Below are positions 12,440 to 26,452 of a stretch of 64,000 nucleotides of DNA, one piece after another. Under the pieces are notes generated by a model, which was not told the origin of the DNA, did not search any database, and was given only the letters and a program-made list of their open reading frames with translations. The first letter of the stretch is position 1. Each line of letters opens with the position of its first letter. The translations under genes were made by a program, and so were the position numbers. Source of the DNA: Hippophae tibetana (Eukaryota > Streptophyta > Magnoliopsida > Rosales > Elaeagnaceae); assembly GCA_037013495.1 (NCBI GenBank), contig CM072807.1, forward strand, positions 28,314,802-28,378,801, given 5' to 3'.

Positions 12440-13993
12440 CCATATGCATCAAAAAAAGGAAATCGAAAAACCTAAAATTTCAATTGCCGTGAAAGAGAGC
12501 AAAACAGAGATTTTTCCTAAAATGGCTCTCATAGTGAATGTTAGAATACAATTCAATCCAAAAACGTTCAAAAAACCATATGAACGTATAATTTAAATGC
12601 AGCGGAAACAAAATGGATGGGAAACATACCTCCTGCCATTGATCAAAATTTTTTATTTTTCAAAAAATTCACTTTCAACATCGAGGCGGGTCAACCCGAC
12701 CCGGTTTGACCCTAAAGGATACACGGTCGTATCTTGCTATTCCGGGGACGGAATCCAGTGTTCTTTTTATCAAAATTCTCATAATTCGATTTCTGAGTGA
12801 TTGACGGTCTCAATTTGAAATAAAACATCGTTTTAAATAAAAATTTAATTAATGAAGCAGATAAATACCCACGATAAATTAGATTTATTTCTTCATTTTT
12901 TTCAAGTTTAAATTCCCAGAATCACTAAAAAAGATATATTGAGACAATTTGAAATTTCCATATGCATCAAAAAATGGAAATCGAAAAACCTAAAATTGCA
13001 ATTGCCGTGAAAGAGAGCAAAACAGAGATTTTTTCTAAAATGGCTCTCATAGTTAATGTTAGAATACAATTCAATCCAAAAACGTTCAAAAAACCATATG
13101 AACGTATAATTTAAATGCAACGGAAACAAAATGGATGGGAAACATACCTCCTGCCATTGATCAAAATTTTTTATTTTTCAAAAAATTCACTTTCAACATC
13201 GAGGCGGGTCAACCCGACCCGGTTTGACCCTAAAGGATACACGGTCGTATCTTGCAATTCCGGGGACGGAATCCAGCGTTCTTTTTATCAAAATTCTCAT
13301 AATTCGATTTCTGAGTGATTGACGGTCTCAATTTGAAATAAAACATCGTTTTAAATAAAAATTTAATTAATGAAGCAGATAAATACCCACGATAAATTAG
13401 ATTTATTTCTTCATTTTTTTCAAGTTTAAATTCCCAGAATCACTAAAAAAGATATATTGAGACAATTTGAAATTTCCATATGCATCAAAAAATGAAATCG
13501 AAAAACCTAAAATTTCAATTGCCGTGAAAGAGAGCAAAACAAAGATTTTTCCTAAAATGGCTCTCATAGTGAATGTTAGAATACAATTCAATCCAAAAAC
13601 GTTCAAAAAACCATATGAACGTATAATTTAAATGCAGCGGAAACTAAAATGGATGGGAAACATACCTCCTGCCATTGATCAAAATTTTTTATTTTTCAAA
13701 AAATTCACTTTCAACATCGAGGCGGGTGAACCCGACCCGGTTTGACCCTAAAGGATACACGGTCGTATCTTGCAATTCCGGGGACGGAATCCAGCGTTCT
13801 TTTTATCAAAATTCTCATAATTCGATTTCTGAGTGATTGACGGTCTCAATTTGAAATAAAACATCGTTTTAAATAAAAATTTAATTAATGAAGCAGATAA
13901 ATAACCACGATAAATTAGATTTATTTCTTCATTTTTTTCAAGTTTAAATTCCCAGAATCACTAAAAAAGATATAGTGAGACAATTTGAAATTT

Positions 13994-16900
13994 CCATATG
14001 CATCAAATAAAGGAAATCGAAAAACCTAAAATTTCAATTGCCGTGAAAGAGAGCAAAACAGAGATTTTTCCTAAAATGGCTCTCATAGTGAATGTTAGAA
14101 TACAATTCAATCCAAAAACGTTCAAAAAACCATATGAACGTATAATTTAAATGCAGCGGAAACAAAATGGATGGGAAACATACCTCCTGCCATTGATCAA
14201 AATTATTTTATTTTTCAAAAAATTCACTTTCAACATCGAGGCGGGTCAACCCGACCCGGTTTGACCCTAAAGGATACACGGTCGTATCTTGCTATTCCGG
14301 GGACGGAATCCAGCGTTCTTTTTATCAAAATTCTCATAATTCGATTTCTGAGTGATTGACGGTCTCAATTTGAAATAAAAATCGTTTTAAATAAAAATTT
14401 AATTAATGAAGCAGATAAATACCCACGATAAATTAGATTTATTTCTTCATTTTTTTCAAGTTTAAATTCCCAGAATCACTAAAAAAGATATAGTGAGACA
14501 ATTTGAAATTTCCATATGCATCAAAAAAAGGAAATCGAAAAACCTAAAATTTCAATTGCCGTGAAAGAGAGCAAAACAGAGATTTTTCCTAAAATGGCTC
14601 TCATAGTGAATGTTAGAATACAATTCAATCCAAAAACGTTCAAAAAACCATATGAACGTATAATTTAAATGCAACGGAAACAAAATGGATGGGAAACATA
14701 CCTCCTCCCATTGATCAAAATTATTTTATTTTTCAAAAAATTCACTTTCAACATCGAGGCGGGTCAACCCGACCCGGTTTGACCCTAAAGGATACACGGT
14801 CGTATCTTGCTATTCCGGGGACGGAATCCAGCGTTCTTTTTATCAAAATTCTCATAATTCGATTTCTGAGTGATTGACGGTCTCAATTTGAAATAAAACA
14901 TCGTTTTAAATAAAAATTTAATTAATGAAGCAGACTAAATACCCACGATAAATTAGATTTATTTCTTCATTTTTTTCAAGTTTAAATTCCCAGAATCACT
15001 AAAAAAGATATATTGAGACAATTTGAAATTTCCATATGCATCAAAAAAATGAAATCGAAAAACCTAAAATTTCAATTGCCGTGAAAGAGAGCAAAACAGA
15101 GATTTTTCCTAAAATGGCTCTCATAGTGAATGTTAGAATACAATTCAATCCAAAAACGTTCAAAAAACCATATGAACGTATAATTTAAATGCAGCGGAAA
15201 CTAAAATGGATGGGAAACATACCTCCTGCCATTGATCAAAATTTTTTATTTTTCAAAAAATTCACTTTCAACATCGAGGCGGGTGAACCCGTCCCGGTTT
15301 GACCCTAAAGGATACACGGTCGTATCTTGCAATTCCGGGGACGGAATCCAGCGTTCTTTTTATCAAAATTCTCATAATTCGATTTCTGAGTGATTGACGG
15401 TCTCAATTTGAAATAAAACATCGTTTTAAATAAAAATTTAATTAATGAAGCAGATAAATAACCACGATAAATTAGATTTATTTCTTCATTTTTTTCAAGT
15501 TTAAATTCCTAGAATCACTAAAAAAGATATAGTGAGACAATTTGAAATTTTCATATGCATCAAATAAAGGAAATCGAAAAACCTAAAATTTCAATTGCCG
15601 TGAAAGAGAGCAAAACAGAGATTTTTCCTAAAATGGCTCTCATAGTGAATGTTAGAATACAATTCAATCCAAAAACGTTCAAAAAACCATATGAACGTAT
15701 AATTTAAATGCAGCGGAAACAAAATGGATGGGAAACATACCTCCTGCCATTGATCAAAATTATTTTATTTTTCAAAAAATTCACTTTCAACATCGAGGCG
15801 GGTCAACCCGACCCGGTTTGACCCTAAAGGATACACGGTCGTATCTTGCTATTCCGGGGACGGAATCCAGCGTTCTTTTTATCAAAATTCTCATAATTCG
15901 ATTTCTGAGTGATTGACGGTCTCAATTTGAAATAAAACATCGTTTTAAATAAAAATTTAATTAATGAAGCAGATAAATACCCACGATAAATTAGATTTAT
16001 TTCTTCATTTTTTTCAAGTTTAAATTCCCAGAATCACTAAAAAAGATATAGTGAGACAATTTGAAATTTCCATATGCATCAAAAAAAGGAAATCGAAAAA
16101 CCTAAAATTTCAATTGCCGTGAAAGAGAGCAAAACAGAGATTTTTCCTAAAATGGCTCTCATAGTGAATGTTAGAATACAATTCAATCCAAAAACGTTCA
16201 AAAAACCATATGAACGTATAATTTAAATGCAACGGAAACAAAATGGATGGGAAACATACCTCCTCCCATTGATCAAAATTATTTTATTTTTCAAAAAATT
16301 CACTTTCAACATCGAGGCGGGTCAACCCGACCCGGTTTGACCCTAAAGGATACACGGTCGTATCTTGCTATTCCGGGGACGGAATCCAGCGTTCTTTTTA
16401 TCAAAATTCTCATAATTCGATTTCTGAGTGATTGACGGTCTCAATTTGAAATAAAACATCGTTTTAAATAAAAATTTAATTAATGAAGCAGACTAAATAC
16501 CCACGATAAATTAGATTTATTTCTTCATTTTTTTCAAGTTTAAATTCCCAGAATCACTAAAAAAGATATATTGAGACAATTTGAAATTTCCATATGCATC
16601 AAAAAAATGAAATCGAAAAACCTAAAATTTCAATTGCCGTGAAAGAGAGCAAAACAGAGATTTTTCCTAAAATGGCTCTCATAGTGAATGTTAGAATACA
16701 ATTCAATCCAAAAACGTTCAAAAAACCATATGAACGTATAATTTAAATGCAGCGGAAACTAAAATGGATGGGAAACATACCTCCTGCCATTGATCAAAAT
16801 TTTTATTTTTTAAAAAATTCACTTTCAACATCGAGGCGGGTGAACCCGACCCGGTTTGACCCTAAAGGATACACGGTCGTATCTTGCAATTCCGGGGACG

Positions 16901-17107
16901 GAATCCAGCGTTCTTTTTATCAAAATTCTCATAATTCGATTTCTGAGTGATTGACGGTCTCAATTTGAAATAAAACATCGTTTTAAATAAAAATTTAATT
17001 AATTAAGCCGATAAATAACCACGATAAATTAGATTTATTTCTTCATTTTTTTCAAGTTTAAATTCCCAGAATCACTAAAAAAGATATAGTGAAACAATTT
17101 GAAATTT
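13994..17107. repeat. Three-monomer HOR, two tandem copies (13994-15550 and 15551-17107)
   Basis: Offset 1557 bp. Shared private markers are CATCAAATAAAGG in the first monomer, CCTCCTCCC with GCAGACTAAATA in the second, and GGGTGAACC with an inserted T (AAACTAAAATGG) in the third. Differences noted: AAATAAAAATCG (one-base deletion) only in the first copy, CCCGTCCCGG only in the first copy, and a shortened T run followed by TTTAAAAAATTC in the last monomer of the second copy. The second and third monomers are echoed once more at 21260-22298. Confidence 0.85.
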
Positions 17108-18663
17108 CCATATGCATCAAAAAAAGGAAATCGAAAAACCTAAAATTTCAATTGCCGTGAAAGAGAGCAAAACAGAGATTTTTCCTAAAATGGCTCTCAT
17201 AGTGAATGTTAGAATACAATTCAATCCAAAAACGTTCAAAAAACCATATGAACGTATAATTTAAATGCAGCGGAAACAAAATGGATGGGAAACATACCTC
17301 CTGCCATAGATCAAAATTATTTTATTTTTCAAAAAATTCACTTTCAACATCGAGGCGGGTGAACCCGACCCGGTTTGACCCTAAAGGATACACGGTCGTA
17401 TCTTGCAATTCCGGGGACGGAATCCAGCGTTCTTTTTATCAAAATTCTCATAATTCGATTTCTGAGTGATTGACGGTCTCAATTTGAAATAAAACATCGT
17501 TTTAAATAAAAATTTAATTAATGAAGCCGATAAATAACCACGATAAATTAGATTTATTTCTTCATTTTTTTCAAGTTTAAATTCCCAGAATCACTAAAAA
17601 AGATATAGTGAAACAATTTGAAATTTCCATATGCATCAAAAAAAGGAAATCGAAAAACCTAAAATTTCAATTGCCGTGAAAGAGAGCAAAACAGAGATTT
17701 TTCCTAAAATGGCTCTCATAGTGAATGTTAGAATACAATTCAATCCAAAAACGTTCAAAAAACCATATGAACGTATAATTTAAATGCAGCGGAAACAAAA
17801 TGGATGGGAAACATACCTCCTGCCATTGATCAAAATTATTTTATTTTTCAAAAAATTCACTTTCAACATCGAGGCGGGTCAACCCGACCCGGTTTGACAC
17901 TAAAGGATACACGATCGTATCTTGCTATTCCGGGGACGGAATCCAGCGTTCTTTTTATCAAAATTCTCATAATTCGATTTCTGAGTGATTGACGGTCTCA
18001 ATTTGAAATAAAACATCGTTTTAAATAAAAATTTAATTAATGAAGCAGATAAATAACCACGATAAATTAGATTTATTTCTTCATTTTTTTCAAGTTTAAT
18101 TCCCAGAATCACTAAAAAAGATATAGTGAGACAATTTGAAATTTCCATATGCATCAAAAAAAGGAAATCGAAAAACCTAAAATTTCAATTGCCGTGAAAG
18201 AGAGCAAAACAGAGATTTTTCCTAAAATGGCTCTCATAGTGAATGTTAGAATACAATTCAATCCAAAAACGTTCAAAAAACCATATGAACGTATAATTTA
18301 AATGCAGCGGAAACAAAATGGATGGGAAACATACCTCCTGCCATTGATCAAAATTATTTTATTTTTCAAAAAATTCACTTTCAACATCGAGGCGGGTCAA
18401 CCCGACCCGGTTTGACCCTAAAGGATACACGGTCGTATCTTGCTATTCCGGGGACGGAATCCAGCGTTCTTTTTATCAAAATTCTCATAATTCGATTTCT
18501 GAGTGATTGACGGTCTCAATTTGAAATAAAACATCGTTTTAAATAAAAATTTAATTAATGAAGCAGATAAATACCCACGATAAATTAGATTTATTTCTTC
18601 ATTTTTTTCAAGTTTAAATTCCCAGAATCACTAAAAAAGATATATTGAGACAATTTGAAATTT

Positions 18664-20220
18664 CCATATGCATCAAAAAATGGAAATCGAAAAACCTAAA
18701 ATTGCAATTTTCGTGAAAGAGAGCAAAACAGAGATTTTTTCTAAAATGGCTCTCATAGTTAATGTTAGAATACAATTCAATCCAAAAACGTTCAAAAAAC
18801 CATATGAACGTATAATTTAAATGCAACGGAAACAAAATGGATGGGAAACATACCTCCTGCCATTGATCAAAATTATTTTATTTTTCAAAAAATTCACTTT
18901 CAACATCGAGGCGGGTCAACCCGACCCGGTTTGACCCTAGAGGATACACGGTCGTATCTTGCTATTCCGGGGACGGAATCCAGCGTTCTTTTTATCAAAA
19001 TTCTCATAATTCGATTTCTGAGTGATTGACGGTCTCAATTTGAAATAAAACATCGTTTTAAATAAAAATTTAATTAATGAAGCAGATAAATAACCACGAT
19101 AAATTAGATTTATTTCTTCATTTTTTTCAAGTTTAAATTCCCAGAATCACTAAAAAAGATATAGTGAGACAATTTGAAATTTCCATATGCATCAAAAAAA
19201 GTAAATCGAAAAACCTAAAATTTCAATTGCCGTGAAAGAGAGCAAAACAGAGATTTTTCCTAAAATGGCTCTCATAGTGAATGTTAGAATACAATTCAAT
19301 CCAAAAACGTTCAAAAAACCATATGAACGTATAATTTAAATGCAGCGGAAACAAAATGGATGGGAAACATACCTCCTGCCATTGATCAAAATTATTTTAT
19401 TTTTCAAAAAATTCACTTTCAACATCGAGGCGGGTCAACCCGACCCGGTTTGACCCTAAAGGATACACGGTCGTATCTTGCTATTCCGGGGACGGAATCC
19501 AGCGTTCTTTTTATCAAAATTCTCATAATTCGATTTCTGAGTGATTGACGGTCTCAATTTGAAATAAAACATCGTTTTAAATAAAAATTTAATTAATGAA
19601 GCAGATAAATACCCACGATAAATTAGGTTTATTTCTTCATTTTTTTCAAGTATAAATTCCCAGAATCACTAAAAAAGATATATTGAGACAATTTGAAATT
19701 TCCAGATGCATCAAAAAATGGAAATCGAAAAACCTAAAATTGCAATTGCCGTGAAAGAGAGCAAAACAGAGATTTTTTCTAAAATGGCTCTCATAGTTAA
19801 TGTTAGAATACAATTCAATCCAAAAACGTTCAAAAAACCATATGAACGTATAATTTAAATGCAACGGAAACAAAATGGATGGGAAACATACCTCCTGCCA
19901 TTGATCAAAATTATTTTATTTTTCAAAAAATTCACTTTCAACATCGAGGCGGGTCAACCCGACCCGGTTTGACCCTAGAGGATACACGGTCGTATCTTGC
20001 TATTCCGGGGACGGAATCCAGCGTTCTTTTTATCAAAATTCTCATAATTCGATTTCTGAGTGATTGACGGTCTCAATTTGAAATAAAACATCGTTTTAAA
20101 TAAAAATTTAATTAATAAAGCAGATAAATACCCACGATAAATTAGATTTATTTCTTCATTTTTTTCAAGTTTAAATTCCCAGAATCACTAAAAAAGATAT
20201 ATTGAGACAATTTGAAATTT
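18664..20220. repeat. Two-monomer duplication, second copy incomplete
   Basis: Monomers at 18664 and 19702 share CTAAAATTGCAA, TTTTTTCT, GTTAATG, ATGCAACGG and the otherwise absent CCCTAGAGG, and are separated by one ordinary monomer (19183). The monomer after the second copy (20221) is of a different type with an inserted T, so the repeat does not continue. The copy at 18664 alone has CAATTTTCGTG, and that at 19702 starts CCAGATGC instead of CCATATGC. Confidence 0.75.
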
Positions 20221-23065
20221 CCATATGCATCAAAAAAATGAAATCGAAAAACCTAAAATTTCAATTGCCGTGAAAGAGAGCAAAACAGAGATTTTTCCTA
20301 AAATGGCTCTCATAGTGAATGTTAGAATACAATTCAATCCAAAAACGTTCAAAAAACCATATGAACGTATAATTTAAATGCAGCGGAAACTAAAATGGAT
20401 GGGAAACATACCTCCTGCCATTGATCAAAATTTTTTATTTTTCAAAAAATTCACTTTCAACATCGAGGCGGGTCAACCCGACCCGGTTTGACCCTAAAGG
20501 ATACACGGTCGTATCTTGCAATTCCGGGGACGGAATCCAGCGTTCTTTTTATCAAAATTCTCATAATTCGATTTCTGAGTGATTGACGGTCTCAATTTGA
20601 AATAAAACATCGTTTTAAATAAAAATTTAATTAATGAACCAGATAAATAACCACGATAAATTAGATTTATTTCTTCATTTTTTTCAAGTTTAAATTCCCA
20701 GAATCACTAAAAAAGATATAGTGAGACAATTTGAAATTTCCATATGCATCAAAAAAAGGAAATCGAAAAACCTAAAATTTCAATTGCCGTGAAAGAGAGC
20801 AAAACAGAGATTTTTCCTAAAATGGCTCTCATAGTGAATGTTAGAATACAATTCAATCCAAAAACGTTCAAAAAACCATATGAACGTATAATTTAAATGC
20901 AGCGGAAACAAAATGGATGGGAAACATACCTCCTGCCATTGATCAAAATTATTTTTATTTTTCAAAAAATTCACTTTCAACATCGAGGCGGGTCAACCCG
21001 ACCCGGTTTGACCCTAAAGGATACACGGTCGTATCTTGCTATTCCGGGGACGGAATCCAGCGTTCTTTTTATCAAAATTCTCATAATACGATTTCTGAGT
21101 GATTGACGGTCTCAATTTGAAATAAAACATCGTTTTAAATAAAAATTTAATTAATGAAGCAGATAAATACCCACGATAAATTAGATTTATTTCTTCATTT
21201 TTTTCAAGTTTAAATTCCCAGAATCACTAAAAAAGATATATTGAGACAATTTGAAATTTCCATATGCATCAAAAAAAGGAAATCGAAAAACCTAAAATTT
21301 CAATTGCCGTGAAAGAGAGCAAAACAGAGATTTTTTCTAAAATGGCTCTCATAGTTAATGTTAGAATACAATTCAATCCAAAAACGTTCAAAAAACCATA
21401 TGAACGTATAATTTAAATGCAACGGAAACAAAATGGATGGGAAACATACCTCCTCCCATTGATCAAAATTATTTTATTTTTCAAAAAATTCACTTTCAAC
21501 ATCGAGGCGGGTCAACCCGACCCGGTTTGACCCTAAAGGATACACGGTCGTATCTTGCTATTCCGGGGACGGAATCCAGCGTTCTTTTTATCAAAATTCT
21601 CATAATTCGATTTCTGAGTGATTGACGGTCTCAATTTGAAATAAAACATCGTTTTAAATAAAAATTTAATTAATGAAGCAGACTAAATACCCACGATAAA
21701 TTAGATTTATTTCTTCATTTTTTTCAAGTTTAAATTCCCAGAATCACTAAAAAAGATATATTGAGACAATTTGAAATTTCCATATGCATCAAAAAAATGA
21801 AATCGAAAAACCTAAAATTTCAATTGCCGTGAAAGAGAGCAAAACAGAGATTTTTCCTAAAATGGCTCTCATAGTGAATGTTAGAATACAATTCAATCCA
21901 AAAACGTTCAAAAAACCATATGAACGTATAATTTAAATGCAGCGGAAACTAAAATGGATGGGAAACATACCTCCTGCCATTGATCAAAATTTTTTATTTT
22001 TCAAAAAATTCACTTTCAACATCGAGGCGGGTGAACCCGACCCGGTTTGACCCTAAAGGATACACGGTCGTATCTTGCAATTCCGGGGACGGAATCCAGC
22101 GTTCTTTTTATCAAAATTCTCATAATTCGTTTTCTGAGTGATTGACGGTCTCAATTTGAAATAAAACATCGTTTTAAATAAAAATTTAATTAATGAAGCA
22201 GATAAATAACCACGATAAATTAGATTTATTTCTTCATTTTTTTCAAGTTTAAATTCCCAGAATCACTAAAAAAGATATAGTGAGACAATTTGAAATTTCC
22301 ATATGCATCAAAAAAAGGAAATCGAAAAACCTAAAATTTCAATTGCCGTGAAAGAGAGCAAAACAGAGATTTTTCCTAAAATGGCTCTCATAGTGAATGT
22401 TAGAATACAATTCAATACAAAAACGTTCAAAAAACCATATGAACGTATAAGTTAAATGCAGCGGAAACAAAATGGATGGGAAACATACCTCCTGCCATTG
22501 ATCTAAATTATTTTTATTTTTCAAAAAATTCACTTTCAACATCGAGGCGGGTCAACCCGACCCGGTTTGACCCTAAAGGATACACGGTCGTATCTTGCTA
22601 TTCCGGGGACGGAATCCAGCGTTCTTTTTATCAAAATTCTCATAATTCGATTTCTGAGTGATTGACGGTCTCAATTTGAAATAAAACATCATTTTAAATA
22701 AAAATTTAATTAATGAAGCAGATAAATACCCACGATAAATTAGATTTATTTCTTCATTTTTTTCAAGTTTAAATTCCCAGAATCACTAAAAAAGATATAT
22801 TGAGACAATTTGAAATTTCCATATGCATCAAAAAAAAGAAATCGAAAAACCTAAAATTTCAATTGCCGTGAAAGAGAGCAAAACAGAGATTTTTTCTAAA
22901 ATGGCTCTCATAGTTAATGTTAGAATACAATTCAATCCAAAAACGTTCAAAAAACCATATGAACGTATAATTTAAATGCAACGGAAACAAAATGGATGGG
23001 AAACATACCTCCTGCCATTGATCAAAATTTTTTATTTTTCAAAAAATTCACTTTCAACATCGAGG

Positions 23066-23077
23066 CGGGTCGACCCG
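23066..23077. repeat. Perfect 12-bp palindrome CGGGTCGACCCG
   Basis: In this monomer the two loop bases of the GC-rich inverted repeat are CG instead of CA, which makes the element fully self-complementary. The same state occurs at 26700-26711 and 27737-27748. All three belong to the GTTAATG/ATGCAACGG monomer family, so they descend from one change spread by duplication. Confidence 0.85.
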
Positions 23078-24374
23078 ACCCGGTTTGACCCTAAAGGATA
23101 CACGGTCGTATCTTGCTATTCCGGGGACGGAATCCAGCGTTCTTTTTATCAAAATTCTCATAATTCGATTTCTGAGTGATTGACAGTCTCAATTTGAAAT
23201 AAAACATCGTTTTAAATAAAAATTTAATTAATGAAGCAGATAAATAACCACGATAAATTAGATTTATTTCTTCATTTTTTTCAAGTTTAAATTCCTAGAA
23301 TCACTAAAAAAGATATAGTGAGACAATTTGAAATTTCCATATGCATCAAAAAAAGGAAATCGAAAAACCTAAAATTTCAATTGCCGTGAAAGAGAGCAAA
23401 ATAGAGATTTTTCCTAAAATGGCTCTCATAGTGAATGTTAGAATACAATTCAATCCAAAAACGTTCAAAAAACCATATGAACGTATAATTTAAATGCAGC
23501 GGAAACAAAATGGATGGGAAACATACCTCCTGCCATTGATCAAAATTATTTTATTTTTCAAAAAATTCACTTTCAACATCGAGGCGGGTCAACCCGACCC
23601 GGTTTGACCCTAAAGGATACACGGTCGTATCTTGCTATTCCGGGGACGGAATCCAGCGTTCTTTTTATCAAAATTCTCATAATTCGATTTCTGAGTGATT
23701 GACTGTCTCAATTTGAAATAAAACATCGTTTTAAATAAAAATTTAATTAATGAAGCAGATAAATAACCACGATAAATTAGATTTATTTCTTCATTTTTTT
23801 CAAGTTTAAATTCCCAGAATCACTAAAAAAGATATATTGAGACAATTTCAAATTTCCATATGCATCAAAAAAAGGAAATCGAAAAACCTAAAATTTCAAT
23901 TGCCGTGAAAGAGAGCAAAATAGAGATTTTTCCTAAAATGGCTCTCATAGTGAATGTTAGAATACAATTCAATCCAAAAACGTTCAAAAAACCATATGAA
24001 CGTATAATTTAAATGCAGCGGAAACTAAAATGGATGGGAAACATACCTCCTGCCATTGATCAAAATTTTTTATTTTTCAAAAAATTCACTTTCAACATCG
24101 AGGCGGGTCAACCCGATTCGGTTTGACCCTAAAGGATACACGGTCGTATCTTGCTATTCCGGGGACGGAATCCAGCGTTCTTTTTATGAAAATTCTCATA
24201 ATTCGATTTCTGAGTGATTGACGGTCTCAATTTGAAATAAAACATCGTTTTAAATAAAAATTTAATTAATGAAGCAGATAAATAACCACGATAAATTAGA
24301 TTTATTTCTTCATTTTTTTCAAATTTAAATTCCCAGAATTACTAAAAAAGATATAGTGAGACAATTTGAAATTT

Positions 24375-26452
24375 CCATATGCATCAAAAAAAGGAAATCG
24401 AAAAACCTAAAATTTCAATTGCCGTGAAAGAGAGCAAAACAGAGATTTTTCCTAAAATGGCTCTCATAGTGAATGTTAGAATACAATTCAATCCAAAAAC
24501 GTTCAAAAAACCATATGAACGTATAATTTAAATGCAGCGGAAACAAAATGGATGGGAAACATACCTCCTGCCATTGATCAAAATTATTTTATTTTTCAAA
24601 AAATTCAATTTCAACATCGAGGCGGGTCAACCCGACCCTGTTTGACCCTAAAGGATACACGGTCGTATCTTGCTATTCCGGGGACGGAATCCAGCGTTCT
24701 TTTTATGAAAATTCTCATAATTCGATTTCTGAGTGATTGACGGTCTCAATTTGAAATAAAACATCGTTTTAAATAAAAATTTAATTAATGAAGCAGATAA
24801 ATAACCACGATAAATTAGATTTATTTCTTCATTTTTTTCAAGTTTAAATTCCCAGAATCACTAAAAAAGATATAGTGAGACAATTTGAAATTTCCATATG
24901 CATCAAAAAAAGGAAATCGAAAAACCTAAAATTTCAATTGCCGTGAAAGAGAGCAAAACAGAGATTTTTCCTAAAATGGCTCTCATAGTGAATGTTAGAA
25001 TACAATTCAATACAAAAACGTTCAAAAAACCATATGAACGTATAATTTAAATGCAGCGGAAACAAAATGGATGGGAAACATACCTCCTGCCATTGATCTA
25101 AATTATTTTTATTTTTCAAAAAATTCACTTTCAACATCGAGGCGGGTCAACCCGACCCGGTTTGACCCTAAAGGATACACGGTCGTATCTTGCTATTCCG
25201 GGGACGGAATCCAGCGTTCTTTTTATGAAAATTCTCATAATTCGATTTCTGAGTGATTGACGGTCTCAATTTGAAATAAAACATCGTTTTAAATAAAAAT
25301 TTAATTAATGAAGCAGATAAATAACCACGATAAATTAGATTTATTTCTTCATTTTTTTCAAATTTAAATTCCCAGAATCACTAAAAAAGATATAGTGAGA
25401 CAATTTGAAATTTCCATATGCATCAAAAAAAGGAAATCGAAAAACCTAAAATTTCAATTGCCGTGAAAGAGAGCAAAACAGAGATTTTTCCTAAAATGGC
25501 TCTCATAGTGAATGTTAGAATACAATTCAATCCAAAAACGTTCAAAAAACCATATGAACGTATAATTTAAATGCAGCGGAAAAAAAATGGATGGGAAACA
25601 TACCTCCTGCCATTGATCAAAATTATTTTATTTTTCAAAAAATTCAATTTCAACATCGAGGCGGGTCAACCCGACCCTGTTTGACCCTAAAGGATACACG
25701 GTCGTATCTTGCTATTCCGGGGACGGAATCCAGCGTTCTTTTTATGAAAATTCTCATAATTCGATTTCTGAGTGATTGACGGTCTCAATTTGAAATAAAA
25801 CATCGTTTTAAATAAAAATTTAATTAATGAAGCAGATAAATAACCACGATAAATTAGATTTATTTCTTCATTTTTTTCAAGTTTAAATTCCCAGAATCAC
25901 TAAAAAAGATATAGTGAGACAATTTGAAATTTCCATATGCATCAAAAAAAGGAAATCGAAAAACCTAAAATTTCAATTGCCGTGAAAGAGAGCAAAACAG
26001 AGATTTTTCCTAAAATGGCTCTCATAGTGAATGTTAGAATACAATTCAATACAAAAACGTTCAAAAAACCATATGAACGTATAATTTAAATGCAGCGGAA
26101 ACAAAATGGATGGGAAACATACCTCCTGCCATTGATCTAAATTATTTTTATTTTTCAAAAAATTCACTTTCAACATCGAGGCGGGTCAACCCGACCCGGT
26201 TTGACCCTAAAGGATACACGGTCGTATCTTGCTATTCCGGGGACGGAATCCAGCGTTCTTTTTATCAAAATTCTCATAATTCGATTTCTGAGTGATTGAC
26301 GGTCTCAATTTGAAATAAAACATCGTTTTAAATAAAAATTTAATTAATGAAGCAGATAAATACCCACGATAAATTAGATTTATTTCTTCATTTTTTTCAA
26401 GTTTAAATTCCCAGAATCACTAAAAAAGATATATTGAGACAATTTGAAATTT
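24375..26452. repeat. Two-monomer tandem duplication (24375-25413 and 25414-26452)
   Basis: Offset 1039 bp. First monomers share ATTCAATTTCAAC and GACCCTGTTTG; second monomers share CAATACAAAAACG, TTGATCTAAAT and the longer T run. The pairing breaks within the last monomer: 24894 has TTATGAAAATTC, while 25933 has TTATCAAAATTC and a TAAATACCC tail like the copy at 22299. The right copy therefore looks like a splice between the local duplicate and the older 22299-type pair. Confidence 0.83.

Larger units (their letters stand above)
1..12957. repeat. Array segment I: six-monomer HOR domain (25 monomers)
   Basis: Monomer starts: 1, 520, 1039, 1557, 2076, 2594, 3112, 3631, 4149, 4667, 5185, 5703, 6221, 6740, 7258, 7776, 8294, 8812, 9330, 9849, 10368, 10886, 11404, 11922, 12440. 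From 1039 the order of monomer types reads ABC, ABCDEF, ABCDEF, AB(B')CDEF, A. Type A (1039, 2594, 5703) has TTCTTATAATTCG near its end; the later A copies (8812, 12440) instead have TTCTCATAATTCG and CCAGTGTTC. C has an ATGAAATC start, GGGTGAACC and CCCTATGG. E has AAATAAATCATCG. F has CAATAGCCG and AAAGATAGC. The first two monomers (1, 520) are not clear members of this order. Confidence 0.9.
12958..22298. repeat. Array segment II: mixed monomers with a three-monomer HOR (18 monomers)
   Basis: Monomer starts: 12958, 13476, 13994, 14512, 15032, 15551, 16070, 16590, 17108, 17627, 18145, 18664, 19183, 19702, 20221, 20740, 21260, 21780. The monomers at 12958, 18664 and 19702 form a family marked by a TGGAAATCG start, CTAAAATTGCAA, TTTTTTCT, GTTAATG and ATGCAACGG. 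Those at 14512, 16070 and 21260 share CCTCCTCCC and GCAGACTAAATA. Monomers ending near 17100 and 17620 share AAGCCGATAAAT and AGTGAAACAA. The copy at 17108 alone has CCATAGATC. Confidence 0.85.

Noticed and set aside
1311-26176. Minus-strand open frames of 67-85 codons
   Set aside because: They are antisense shadows of the same monomer regions, rich in F, N, K and I as expected from AT-rich DNA, and disappear in monomers with a single base change.
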